From positions 496,001 to 560,000 of the forward strand of contig OZ220731.1 in NCBI GenBank assembly GCA_965116785.1: a DNA stretch of 64,000 nucleotides. The letters run 5' to 3'. The translations under genes were made by a program, and so were the position numbers. Every line of letters begins with the position of its first letter. The first letter of the stretch is position 1. The notes below the pieces were generated by a model. That model did not search any database. It had not been told where the DNA came from and was given only the letters and a program-made list of their open reading frames with translations. Origin of the DNA: Bin87 sp965116785 (GTDB taxonomy: Bacteria > Chloroflexota > Dehalococcoidia > Lucifugimonadales > UBA3495). Below are positions 15,191 through 23,909 of the stretch, piece by piece.

Positions 15191-18100
15191 ATGCGCTCAT
15201 TGCCCATGGACCCCCAGCGGTTTCGCCTCTTTGCCCCCCTGCGCAGGCTGTGGGGGCCAAATTTTCTGCTGCCGGCCCTGCTGATCGCGGCACTGGCTCT
15301 GCGGTTATACGGCATCGATTGGGACCACGGCCACGGGTTCCACCCGGACGAACGGTCCTTCTACCTGCGCGCGGACGATATGTTCCGCGTGCTCACCGTG
15401 GCGCCGGGCCACGAGACTTGGCTGGCCCAGTGGCCTGAAATGCGCGTTGGCCTGCCCGATATCGAAACCGCGCTTTCGCCGGATCAAAGTCCCCTCAACC
15501 CGCACTGGTTCCCGCTGGGCAGCGCCCTGATTTACGCCCTGGTGCTGATTCGGTCGGTGGCCGAACCGTTCACCGACTGGGGCGCGATGGACATGCGGTT
15601 TGCCGGCCGAACGCTGGCCGCCCTCGCCGACACGGCCTCGGTGGCCCTGATGTTTGCCATCGGACGCCGGATGTACGGCACATGGACGGGCCTACTCGCC
15701 GCCGCCCTCACCACCTTTGCCGTCATCCACATCCAGCACGCCCATTTTTACCGCCCGGAACCCTTCACCGTCCTCACTTCGCTGGCGGCGTTGTGGGCAA
15801 TGCTCCGGTTCATGGACACCCGGCGCATCCGCGACGCTGCCCTGCTTGGCCTGCTGGTGGGCCTGGCGATGGCGCCCAAGGTGTCAGTGGCGCCCATCCT
15901 GGCGCCGCTGGCGCTGGTGTTCCTCTGGACTTGGAAAGACCGTTCCGGCGGCCGGTGGGCCGACCTCACGGTATGGTCGGCTGTGAGATTCGCGCCGGTG
16001 GTTGTGCTGGCAGGGTTGCTGGCCCTGGCGGCGTTTTTCATAACCACCCCGTACGCCTTGCTGGATTTCAGCACTTTCGTGGCGGACATACGGGCTCAGG
16101 CGGAGATGGCCCGGGAGGCCGGCCATTGGCCCTTCACCTGGCAATACGCCGACACCCCCGCTTTCTGGTATCAGATTCGCCAGACGTCGGTTTGGGGCTT
16201 GGGGCTGCCGCTGGGCATCGTCGCCTGGCTGGCCGCCCCGTTCACCACGTGGATGGCATGGCGCGGCGGGTTGGTGCAACGCTTCGACCTCCTGCTGCTG
16301 GCCTGGGCGGTCCCCGCCTTCGTATTCCTGGAGCTATTCGAGGTCAAGTTCCTGCGCTATGTCTTCCCGCTCATGCCCTTTTACGTGCTCATGGGGGCGC
16401 GCATGCTGGTCGCCTTCGTGGAGTGGACTCAGTCATGGCGCAGCCGGCAATCTCAGGATACATCCGCCCTGCCCGACGATGCTCCATTTTCGGAAGAATG
16501 GCATGCGACGCCGCCCACTGTTGGCGACGACCTGATCTTCGACGAACCAATCTTCGGCGACGACGCGCCGTTTTCAGAGGAGTGGCACGCTACCCCGCCC
16601 ACCGGCGGCATGGTGGTTTCGGCTACGGGTCGGGCGATTGAACCCGACGCGCTGGCAGACCAACCGCCATCGCGTTGGCAAACGGTTTCAAAGGCAGCCC
16701 GCCGTTACGCCTACCCGGTTAGCATAGGGGTGCTCGTGGTGGTCGTTGCGTCGACCGTCCTGTATGCTCTCGCCTTCTCGAGCATCTACACCCGTTCCCA
16801 CACCGCGGTCGCCGCGGCGGAATGGATCAATGCCAACGTCCCACCGGGCGCGTCGATCATCAACGGCGGTTCCTATTGGGATGAGCGCATTCCTGACCTG
16901 GGCCGGTACGACGTCTGGACATTCGCGGCCTACCATCCTGACAGCGACCGAAGTAAGATCCCCGATCTGGTTGACCGACTGTCTTCCAGCGATTACGTGG
17001 TCTTCTATTCCAATCGGGCTTACGGGTCGGTGGCCCGGTTGCCGGGCGAATACCCGCAAAGCTCTGCGTTTCTTCGCCTGTTGTTCGGAGGAGACTTAGG
17101 TTACCGACTGGACCGGTCGTTCTCCTCGTATCCCACGTTGGCCGGCTTTGAGCTGCGCGACGACCCGTACGGGCGCGCCGGCCTGCCCGCACCGGTTCGT
17201 ACCGAGGGGTCATCGTGGCAGCCGGGGCGCCACCACGGGCTGAACCTGGGGTACGCCGACGAAAACGTCATCGGATACGACCACCCCCAGGTACTGGTGT
17301 TCCGCAACACGGATCGTCTCACTCGCAGCGAGATTCGGTCTCGTATCGACGATGGCACGGTGGGTATCGAGGAAACCCCGCCGCTGATACTCCCTCCCCA
17401 AGCGCTGGAGGCTCAACAGGAAGGTGGGACCTGGTCTCAGGTTTTTCGCCCAAACGGTTGGCCGAACCGGGTGCCGTGGCTCAGCTGGTTCCTGGCGCTG
17501 GAACTGATCTGCCTGATCGCGTTCCCGCTCACGTGGTGGGTGCTGCGCCCGCTGCATGATCGGGGACTGCTGTTTGGCCGAGTGGTGGGTCTGCTGCTGG
17601 TGGCGTGGGTCGCCTGGCTGCTGGTTTACTCCGGTGCGTTAGAGTTCTCGATGGTGGCCATTGGTTTGGCCATGCTTATCGTGGCGATACCCTCGGCCGT
17701 AGTCCTGGCTCGAAGTTGGCGGGAAATGTTCGGCTGGCTGCGGCAGCATTGGCGCATGGTGCTGGCCGCCGAGTTGCTGTTCATGCTGGCTTACCTGGCG
17801 TTCGTGCTGATTCGGGCGGCCAATCCCGACCTGTGGCACCCGTGGCGCGGCGGCGAAAAGCCCATGGAGCTGGCCTATTTCACCGCAGTAGCACGCTCCT
17901 CGGTGCTGCCGCCCTACGATCCGTGGTTCGCCGGCGGGTACCTGAACTACTACTACTGGGGTTATTTCATCCTCTCCATTCCCACGCGCCTCACCGGTAT
18001 CCCGCCGGCGACGGCGTTCAATCTGGCCGTGCCAACCCTGTTCGCCCTGACCGCCACCGGCGCCGGCGCTTTGGCGTACTACTTCGTCAAAGCTGCCCGG

Positions 18101-19918
18101 CCTGAGGCGGTACGGACAGGGTTGTCTGATCAGTCAGCCCGCAGCCGCAGATGGGAGGTTCCGTGGCGCCGCATCGCGCGATGGCTGCCTGGTGGCGCGG
18201 CGGTGGTTGGTCTGGTGTCCGCCGTGATGGTCGCGGTTGCGGGGAATTTGGACGGAGCGGTGCAGCTGTTCCGGATCGTGTCCGACCGCATCAACGGAAT
18301 GCCAGCGCCCCTGTCGACCTTCGATTTCTGGCGAAGCAGCCGAGCCATACCAGAGATTCCCAACTTCGAACCCAGCGCGCTGACCCCGTGGCTGGAGTCG
18401 AGCGATCACGTTGATCTCGGGTTTCACATCACCGAGTTTCCGTATTTCACCTTCCTCTTCGCCGATCTCCACGCCCACATGATGACCATGCCGTTCGCAT
18501 TACTTGCTGTGGCGCTGGGTTTCGCCGCGCTGCTCGGCGTGGCGCGGAGCGGTCCGAAAAGCATCTGGACCTGGGTGTGTGTCTCGTTGATGGGCTTGGC
18601 CTTGGGCAGCCTGTGGACCATCAACTCTTGGGAATATCCCGCATACGCTCTGCTCATGGTCGGGTTCGCCGCAGCCGCCGCATGGCTGATGTCCGGCGAA
18701 CTCAAGGTGCGGGTGGCTCTGGGAATTGCCCTCGCATTGGTGGCCGCACTGGTCAGCTTCTTGGCGTTCCTGCCGTTCCACGGCGCGACCGAGACCTTCG
18801 GCACCGGCATCGAACCCACCCGCTGGCGCACGCCGCTCGCCAACTACCTGCTCATACACGCGCTGCCTCTGCTGGCCGCGCTGGCCCTGCTTTCGGCGAC
18901 GCTGCCGAGAGCAGTCGCGCCCCTTTTTGCCCGGGTCAGGGCGGCGGTTCCCGTCCCGGCGACGCACCAGTGGCTTCTGGTGGGAGTGCTGGCTGGGTTG
19001 GCGTTGGCGGGTTACTTCTGGGCCGCCGGGTTCCTGACTGCCGGCGTGCTCATGGTGCTGGTGACGCTGACTTGCTGGTCGCTGGCGGCCACGTTGCTGG
19101 CCTGCCAGGACTCTACCGTCCGGTCCGACGTGGCAGCACTGGGCATGCTGGCTGTCGCCCTGGCGATCGGCATCGGCGTGGAATTCGTCCGCGTCGAGGG
19201 CGACATCGCGCGGATGAACACGGTGTTCAAGTATTACCTGGTGGCGTGGTTATTGTTCAGTGTCGCAGGCGCCTACGGCTTTTGGAGAAGTTGGATGGCT
19301 TGGCGCGCCAATCAGAGTTTCGTAGTCAGTTTGCTCCGCTTATCGTTCGCACAGGTGGTGGCAATGATCGCGATCGGAGTGATGGTCTATCCGGTATTGG
19401 CGACCCCCGTGCGCCTCCAGGACCGGTTCCAATCCACGCCGCTGACCCTTGATGGTTCGGCCTGGATGACCGACGCCGTGCATTGGGAGCGCGAGGAGCC
19501 CATCGAAATGCGCTGGGACGCCGAGGCCATCCGCTGGTTGCAGGACAATGTCTCCGGAACCCCTGTGATTCTGGAGGCGCACGGCGACCAGTACCGCTGG
19601 AATGGCAGGATGTCGGTGTACACCGGCTTGCCCACGGTGATCGGCTGGCCGTGGCACCAGACCCAGCAGCGCAACGACTGGGACTTGATACAACGACGTG
19701 CGCGGGACGCGTCCGCCATTTATAACACGCTCAGCAAGAACGCGGCGCTGGATCTGATCGACCAGTACCGCGTCCGCTACATCGTGGTGGGTGACCTGGA
19801 GCGGATCTACTATCTGCCTCATGGCATCGAAAAATTCGAGAAGATGGTTGAGGACGGCACTCTGGAATTGGCCTACGCCAACGACCGCACCAACATCTAC
19901 CGCGTGGCTGTTCAGTAG
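15191..19918 (+). CDS. Giant membrane protein: GT39-like N-terminal part fused to a 'YYY'/DUF2298-type part
   Basis: This 1575-aa integral membrane protein could also start at TTG 15188. Residues about 1-430 resemble GT-C mannosyltransferases (PMT/GT39): HGFHPDERSFYLR in the first loop, then QHAHFYRPEPFTVL and many helices. A polar loop at about 425-490 holds two copies of DDAPFSEEWHATPPT (429-443 and 457-471). After an extracytoplasmic region, a second polytopic part carries WFAGGYLNYYYWGYF (about 914-928), FADLHAHMMTMPF (about 1090) and MNTVFKYYLVAWLL (about 1340). These are hallmarks of the Chloroflexi/archaeal YYY family, which is known to occur with an N-terminal PMT-like domain. Likely role: lipid-linked sugar transfer at the envelope; substrate unknown. 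Confidence 0.9.
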   Translation: MRSLPMDPQRFRLFAPLRRLWGPNFLLPALLIAALALRLYGIDWDHGHGFHPDERSFYLRADDMFRVLTVAPGHETWLAQWPEMRVGLPDIETALSPDQSPLNPHWFPLGSALIYALVLIRSVAEPFTDWGAMDMRFAGRTLAALADTASVALMFAIGRRMYGTWTGLLAAALTTFAVIHIQHAHFYRPEPFTVLTSLAALWAMLRFMDTRRIRDAALLGLLVGLAMAPKVSVAPILAPLALVFLWTWKDRSGGRWADLTVWSAVRFAPVVVLAGLLALAAFFITTPYALLDFSTFVADIRAQAEMAREAGHWPFTWQYADTPAFWYQIRQTSVWGLGLPLGIVAWLAAPFTTWMAWRGGLVQRFDLLLLAWAVPAFVFLELFEVKFLRYVFPLMPFYVLMGARMLVAFVEWTQSWRSRQSQDTSALPDDAPFSEEWHATPPTVGDDLIFDEPIFGDDAPFSEEWHATPPTGGMVVSATGRAIEPDALADQPPSRWQTVSKAARRYAYPVSIGVLVVVVASTVLYALAFSSIYTRSHTAVAAAEWINANVPPGASIINGGSYWDERIPDLGRYDVWTFAAYHPDSDRSKIPDLVDRLSSSDYVVFYSNRAYGSVARLPGEYPQSSAFLRLLFGGDLGYRLDRSFSSYPTLAGFELRDDPYGRAGLPAPVRTEGSSWQPGRHHGLNLGYADENVIGYDHPQVLVFRNTDRLTRSEIRSRIDDGTVGIEETPPLILPPQALEAQQEGGTWSQVFRPNGWPNRVPWLSWFLALELICLIAFPLTWWVLRPLHDRGLLFGRVVGLLLVAWVAWLLVYSGALEFSMVAIGLAMLIVAIPSAVVLARSWREMFGWLRQHWRMVLAAELLFMLAYLAFVLIRAANPDLWHPWRGGEKPMELAYFTAVARSSVLPPYDPWFAGGYLNYYYWGYFILSIPTRLTGIPPATAFNLAVPTLFALTATGAGALAYYFVKAARPEAVRTGLSDQSARSRRWEVPWRRIARWLPGGAAVVGLVSAVMVAVAGNLDGAVQLFRIVSDRINGMPAPLSTFDFWRSSRAIPEIPNFEPSALTPWLESSDHVDLGFHITEFPYFTFLFADLHAHMMTMPFALLAVALGFAALLGVARSGPKSIWTWVCVSLMGLALGSLWTINSWEYPAYALLMVGFAAAAAWLMSGELKVRVALGIALALVAALVSFLAFLPFHGATETFGTGIEPTRWRTPLANYLLIHALPLLAALALLSATLPRAVAPLFARVRAAVPVPATHQWLLVGVLAGLALAGYFWAAGFLTAGVLMVLVTLTCWSLAATLLACQDSTVRSDVAALGMLAVALAIGIGVEFVRVEGDIARMNTVFKYYLVAWLLFSVAGAYGFWRSWMAWRANQSFVVSLLRLSFAQVVAMIAIGVMVYPVLATPVRLQDRFQSTPLTLDGSAWMTDAVHWEREEPIEMRWDAEAIRWLQDNVSGTPVILEAHGDQYRWNGRMSVYTGLPTVIGWPWHQTQQRNDWDLIQRRARDASAIYNTLSKNAALDLIDQYRVRYIVVGDLERIYYLPHGIEKFEKMVEDGTLELAYANDRTNIYRVAVQ

Positions 19919-20041
19919 GTGTGGGAACCCCGCTCGATCTCCTGAATGGGTCACGAACACCGTCCCGGGTTGAGTTGCACCAAGGGTGCGAACCGACCTC
20001 TGGTACGATATCCACAAAACTTTTTGCATGCGAGGTACCCC

Positions 20042-20848
20042 GTGCTCTTTCCGGATCCATCGACCGACCGGCTGCTGGCCAATCTTGAATCGGGACAACC
20101 CTCCCTGTGCGCCTACGTGTTCAGCCACCCGAACATGGTGGAAGTCGCCGGCCTGGCGGGCATCGACTGTTTCATGGCCGACATGATGTTCACCGCACAT
20201 GATTGGGACAACATCGCCCACCTGATACGGGCGGCGCGGGGTACGGGCATCTCCCCCATGATCCGGGTGCAGGCTTTTCCGTGGGCCACCGGCACCGACC
20301 GGCGCACCGTTTCCGACGCTGCCCGTGCTCTATCCCTCGGGGCGACAGCCGTCACGGTTTCGGTGGGCTCCAAAGAGGAGGTCCAGGAATTGATGGGCCT
20401 GCGGGACGACTGGCACCGCCTCATACACCTGCGCCGCTTCGACACCGCCGAGGACTTCCCTGAGTTCAATCGCAAAACCCGGGAAGGGACTTTGATCGTG
20501 CCCACCGTGGAGAGCGAGGGGGGCCTGAGAGACCTGGACGAAATCCTGGCCATCGACGGTATCAGGTTGGTTTGGTTGGCCGCAGGTGACGTGACCAAGA
20601 TCCTGGGCGTGCCGTTCAAGTACGAGGACCCGAAGGTCATGCGGCTGTTGGAGAACGCCGTGAAGACCGCGGAGAGTCACGCCGCGGCCATCATGTACAA
20701 CATGGGCCTGGACTCTCCGGACTTCGACGCCATGGCGGCCTCGGCCAGACGCTATTTCGACGTCGGGGTGCGCGTGGTCGGCCTTGGGGCCATGGAGTGG
20801 CACGCGCAGATGGCCCTGCAGCAAATCCGGCGCGGCGCCATCGGGTAG
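20042..20848 (+). CDS. HpcH/HpaI aldolase/citrate lyase family protein
   Basis: This is a TIM-barrel enzyme of the family that cleaves or forms C-C bonds of 2-oxo acids using a divalent metal. GTG 20042 after GAGGT gives 268 aa; an upstream in-frame start adds an implausible leader. Motifs are SHPNMVEVAGLAGIDCFMAD near the N-terminus, IRVQAFPWATGTDRR, GATAVTVSVGSKEEV and TLIVPTVESEGGL with the metal-binding Glu. The usual GPxDL metal motif reads AAGDVTKILG. C-terminal VRVVGLGAMEWHAQMA is typical. The substrate cannot be told. A dehydrogenase gene follows on the same strand but has its own promoter. Confidence 0.88.
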   Translation: MLFPDPSTDRLLANLESGQPSLCAYVFSHPNMVEVAGLAGIDCFMADMMFTAHDWDNIAHLIRAARGTGISPMIRVQAFPWATGTDRRTVSDAARALSLGATAVTVSVGSKEEVQELMGLRDDWHRLIHLRRFDTAEDFPEFNRKTREGTLIVPTVESEGGLRDLDEILAIDGIRLVWLAAGDVTKILGVPFKYEDPKVMRLLENAVKTAESHAAAIMYNMGLDSPDFDAMAASARRYFDVGVRVVGLGAMEWHAQMALQQIRRGAIG

Positions 20849-20870
20849 GGAATCAATGCGGCGCCACCGC

Positions 20871-20925
20871 GTGCGCGTACCCAGTTTGCCATCGCGGGGA
20901 GGAGAGCGACGCAGCGTTCGCATTG
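20871..20925. repeat. Partial copy of the GTACCCAGTTT foldback repeat
   Basis: About 55 bases after the aldolase gene contain GCGTACCCAGTTTG, then CATCGCG and an AGCGACG block. This matches, with a few changes, one end of the complete foldback element at 34324-34460 (read on its minus strand). Only one arm is recognisable, so this is a decayed or half copy. Confidence 0.6.
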
Positions 20926-21019
20926 GCGAGAGTGCCGGCCTGACCTCAGCGAGTTTGCTGCGCTTCGGTGGTAACGACATGCTGACGGAAAGTACGTGTG
21001 CCAGAGGCTGGTCGCCGTT

Positions 21020-21049
21020 TTGACCGTGCCGGGAGGCTTACCCTATAAT
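21020..21049 (+). promoter_or_regulatory. Sigma-70-type promoter for the Gfo/Idh/MocA gene
   Basis: TTGACC (21020-21025) and a perfect TATAAT (21044-21049) with an 18-base spacer lie 66 bases before the GTG start at 21115. This is the best-matching promoter I see in the window and makes this gene an independent transcription unit. Confidence 0.7.
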
Positions 21050-21114
21050 CGCTTGCGCCGCGCCACCTTTTCCCCATCCTGGCGCGTCCCCAAGTATCTT
21101 CAGGAGGTACCACT

Positions 21115-22149
21115 GTGGCAATCGAATCCGTCCGCGTCGGCCTGATCGGCGCCGGCCGCAACACCCGCGATCGACACATCCCAGGGTTCAACGACACCCC
21201 CCGCGTGGAGATCGGCGCCGTCGCCAACCGGTCCCGCGAGTCGGGCCAGCGCGTTGCCGACGCCTTCAACATTCCCACCGTGTACGACAACTGGGAAGAA
21301 CTGCTGGAAGACGAGAGCCTGGACGCCGTGTGCATCGGCACCTGGCCCTACATGCACCGCACGCTGACGATGGCGTCTCTCGAGGCTGGGAAGCACGTGC
21401 TCTGCGAGGCTCGCATGGCGATGAACGCCGCCGAGGCCCACGAGATGCTGGCCGCTTCCCAGGCGTCGCCCAACCTGGTTGCCCAGATCGTGCCCTCGCC
21501 GATGAGCTTCGGCATAGACGACCTGATGATCCGCCTGATTTCCGAGGGTTTCCTTGGCGATCTGGTGTCCGTGGACGTTCAGTCCCAGACGGGATTTACC
21601 GACCGCGATTCCACGCTCCACTGGCGCCAGGACCGCGACATGAGCGGGTTCAACATCCTGAACATGGGCATCTGGTACGAGGCCATGATCCGGTGGGTCG
21701 GCCGCGCGACCCAGGTGACGGCCATGAGCCGGATCACCGTCCCTCACCGCAAGGACGACGACGGCAACTGGCGTTCAATAACCGTGCCCGACACCGTCGA
21801 CATCCTCTGCCGACTGGCCAACGGAGCCAACGCACATCTGAAGTTCAGCGCCTGCGCCGGATTGTCCCCCGGAAACTCCGTGTGGCTCTATGGCACAGAC
21901 GGAACGATTCATGTGGACGGCCAGATGCGCGTCTACGGCGGCAAGCGCGGCGACGCGGAATTGCAGGAAATCGCCAACCCGCCGGAAGGCCGTTACTCCT
22001 GGTCCGTCGAGCAGGAATTCATCGCCTCGATACGCGACGGCGCTCCGGTGATGCGCACTCCATTCAACATCGGCGTGCATTACATGGAGTGGACCGAAGC
22101 GGTAACTATCAGCGCGCAGACCGGCGAGTCCGTGCACCTGCCCCTGTAG
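21115..22149 (+). CDS. Gfo/Idh/MocA-family oxidoreductase
   Basis: This is an NAD(P)-dependent oxidoreductase of the sugar/inositol dehydrogenase superfamily, 344 aa. GTG 21115 is preceded by AGGAGGT. The N-terminal Rossmann motif is VRVGLIGAGRNTRDRHIPGF, followed by NRSRESGQRVADAF, WEELLEDESLDAVCI and a variant of the EKP motif: the usual EKPxA reads CEARMA, so the conserved Lys of family enzymes is missing. The C-terminal beta-sheet domain is present (EQEFIASIRDGAPV). Substrate is unknown. Loss of the EKP lysine suggests altered chemistry or a non-canonical active site. Confidence 0.9.
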   Translation: MAIESVRVGLIGAGRNTRDRHIPGFNDTPRVEIGAVANRSRESGQRVADAFNIPTVYDNWEELLEDESLDAVCIGTWPYMHRTLTMASLEAGKHVLCEARMAMNAAEAHEMLAASQASPNLVAQIVPSPMSFGIDDLMIRLISEGFLGDLVSVDVQSQTGFTDRDSTLHWRQDRDMSGFNILNMGIWYEAMIRWVGRATQVTAMSRITVPHRKDDDGNWRSITVPDTVDILCRLANGANAHLKFSACAGLSPGNSVWLYGTDGTIHVDGQMRVYGGKRGDAELQEIANPPEGRYSWSVEQEFIASIRDGAPVMRTPFNIGVHYMEWTEAVTISAQTGESVHLPL

Positions 22150-22173
22150 CCGGCGAAACTCACTCGCAAATGC

Positions 22174-22201
22174 GTAGGGGCGACGGATCCGTCGCCCCTA
22201 C
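22174..22201. repeat. 28-bp perfect palindrome at a convergent gene end
   Basis: A perfect 28-bp inverted repeat, with arms starting GTAGGGGCGACGG, lies between the ends of the plus-strand oxidoreductase and the minus-strand selenoprotein gene. It belongs to the GGGGCGA...TCGCCCC family seen at five other sites here. It could act as a bidirectional terminator or REP-like element. Confidence 0.75.
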
Positions 22202-22225
22202 ACATTCACGGACACAACCCGTGGG

Positions 22226-22768
22226 CTACCGGTCGACCAGGCAGGCGATCACCTGTACCGCCGCGGTGGCCGCCCTCTCGGAAAGCTCAGCGTCGGTCAG
22301 GGTGCCGATGGGGTGATCCACGATCGCGAGGCCGTAGTCCGGGTCGCCACGCATGCGGGACATTGCGTGGGCCTGGCTGACGAAGGGTCGGGTGGTCAAC
22401 ACCGTGGAGGGGATGCCCAGAAGCTCAGTTTCCATTGCGTCGTGCACACTGCACGCGGTGCAGGACCCTCATTCCGCAGTGGCGTGTATTGCCACGTCAA
22501 TGCTCTTGGCGGTGCGCTGCAGGTCCTCGATCCTGGCCGGCCACTGCCATCCGCCCTTGTTGTGCTCCACCGTGCCGGCGATGTCGTACCGCTCGCCAAT
22601 GATGGCGGCGATGCGGCGCAGCAGGTCCTCCGAGTGCGGCTTGTTATTGGCGAACAGCCCGACCACCTTGCCGTCCAGTGTCGCCGCACGTTGGGCCAAC
22701 CGCGACGGCGCCGGCGGGGAGTCGTCACGCGGATCCAGCGTCACTATGGGCGAACCTTGTGTTGTCAT
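22226..22768 (-). CDS. UGSC-family selenoprotein, copy 1 (in-frame UGA = Sec)
   Basis: Read through one UGA (22469-22471), the frame is continuous for 180 aa from ATG 22768 to the stop at 22226. Without recoding it would appear as a 99-aa and a separate downstream frame. The junction reads HATAE-U-GSCTACSVHDA, the U-G-S-C signature of the UGSC (seleno)protein family. A SECIS-like hairpin follows the UGA. The N-terminal half (DGKVVGLFANNKPHSEDLL) and the segment after the motif (ELLGIPSTVLTTRPF) align with copy 2 at 36448-36987. The fold looks Rossmann-like, with Sec and Cys three residues apart, suggesting a redox or thiol role. It lies 55 bases downstream of its partner gene. Confidence 0.88.
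22441..22455 (-). promoter_or_regulatory. Bacterial SECIS-like hairpin, copy 1
   Basis: Starting 14 nt after the UGA on the minus strand, CGUGC-AGUGU-GCACG forms a 5-bp stem with a 5-nt loop carrying GU at positions 2-3. Placement and the loop GU agree with bacterial SECIS elements bound by SelB. Copy 2 has the same spacing and a compensatory stem change. Confidence 0.75.
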
Positions 22769-22823
22769 GTGTTGACCTCCTTGTTCCGGGAAACCCGCCG
22801 GATGTCGCGGGATCGGGACGATG

Positions 22824-23825
22824 TCAGTTGGGTACGGTCACCTGGTGGATGGCCGAGCGGCTGGAGCCCCAAGTGCCGATGAGGCTCACGAACCCCCCGG
22901 CCATGCCGCCGCCCGGGAGCACGGTGATCCGGTCCGCTTCCGGAACCACCGGTACCATCCGGTCGTGGTCCAGTTCATGCCCCATGCGCCGCCAGCGCAT
23001 CCATTCCGCAGCCGGCAGCCGCGCTTTGTCGTGCAGGGATTCGGCGACCTGCTGACGCGACCAGCCCGCCGCCGCCACGTACTGCATCGCCTCCGGGCTG
23101 ATGACGCAGATCACTTCCGGCATGCCCGGTCCGAAAGCCAGCATGGAATGGGCCACAGTGGTCAGGAAGTCGGCAGGATTCCGGTCGCTGTGCAGGGTCA
23201 CCTGCAGCGGCGCCAGGGTGGCGAAGGCCTGGACGATGGTGGCGCCGTCCCCGTAGCCGAGCTCCGATGCCAGCGAAGGCCAGGGACTGATGGCCAGGTT
23301 TTCGGGGAAGCTGAAGGTGATTTTTCCGGCGTGGCCGAAGGTGCTGTTGTCCATCACCACCGGTACCGATCCGTAGAAGTTGGACTTGAACAGGTTCACG
23401 GCCCGTCCGATGGCGGCGTTGGCGCGGTTCCCGTTTCCCATCATCTCCACGCCGGCGTTCATACCGATGGCTTGGGCGTAGGGCCCGCTGACCACCGTGA
23501 GCACGGTGGCCCCGTTGGTGGACGTGCTGCTGGCGTGGAGGTTGAAGCCGCGGTCCGTGATCGCCGAAAGCGCCGCCATGACCACCGGAAAATGCTCCGG
23601 CAGGCAGCCTGCCATCACGGCGTTGACCGCCGCCTTGCCGGCCGTGAACCGCTTCTGCCGGATGATCTCGGTTCCGAGGTCGTGGTCGGCGGCCACCCCG
23701 GCGTAGTCCAGCATGGCCTGCACCCGGTCCGGTGTGGGCGGCACGATGGGCAGCCCGTCGGTGAGCCCGTTGGCGAAGTAGTAATCCTGGGCGTCGTTCC
23801 AGTCGGCGAAGCTGAGGGTTGTCAT
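22824..23825 (-). CDS. Unrecognised protein paired with UGSC selenoprotein 1
   Basis: This 333-aa protein lies directly upstream of the selenoprotein gene on the same strand. It is clearly paralogous to the 360-aa protein at 34569-35651. Shared blocks are QDYYxxxGxTDGxPxVPxT near the N-terminus, NAVMAGCxPExFPVV (about 68-82), GPxAxxxGxN and RANAxIGRA, an ISPE block followed by AA, and a C-terminal Gly-rich strand. The Cys in MAGC is conserved in both and could be the redox partner of the Sec. It has no signal peptide or membrane segment. I do not know a function; co-occurrence with UGSC genes at both loci is the best clue. Confidence 0.88.
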   Translation of the reverse strand: MTTLSFADWNDAQDYYFANGLTDGLPIVPPTPDRVQAMLDYAGVAADHDLGTEIIRQKRFTAGKAAVNAVMAGCLPEHFPVVMAALSAITDRGFNLHASSTSTNGATVLTVVSGPYAQAIGMNAGVEMMGNGNRANAAIGRAVNLFKSNFYGSVPVVMDNSTFGHAGKITFSFPENLAISPWPSLASELGYGDGATIVQAFATLAPLQVTLHSDRNPADFLTTVAHSMLAFGPGMPEVICVISPEAMQYVAAAGWSRQQVAESLHDKARLPAAEWMRWRRMGHELDHDRMVPVVPEADRITVLPGGGMAGGFVSLIGTWGSSRSAIHQVTVPN

Positions 23826-23909
23826 GAAGCAATCACTCGCAGGGTCAGCATTGGACGATACGGGATTATGCCATCATTCCACGGTGCGGGCGAGAGTCTG
23901 AACCGATGG

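Noticed and set aside
22226..22447. Separate 73-aa gene downstream of a truncated 99-aa gene
   Set aside because: The frame joins across one UGA, and a paralog has the same break followed by GSC and a hairpin, so recoding fits better than two genes or a pseudogene.
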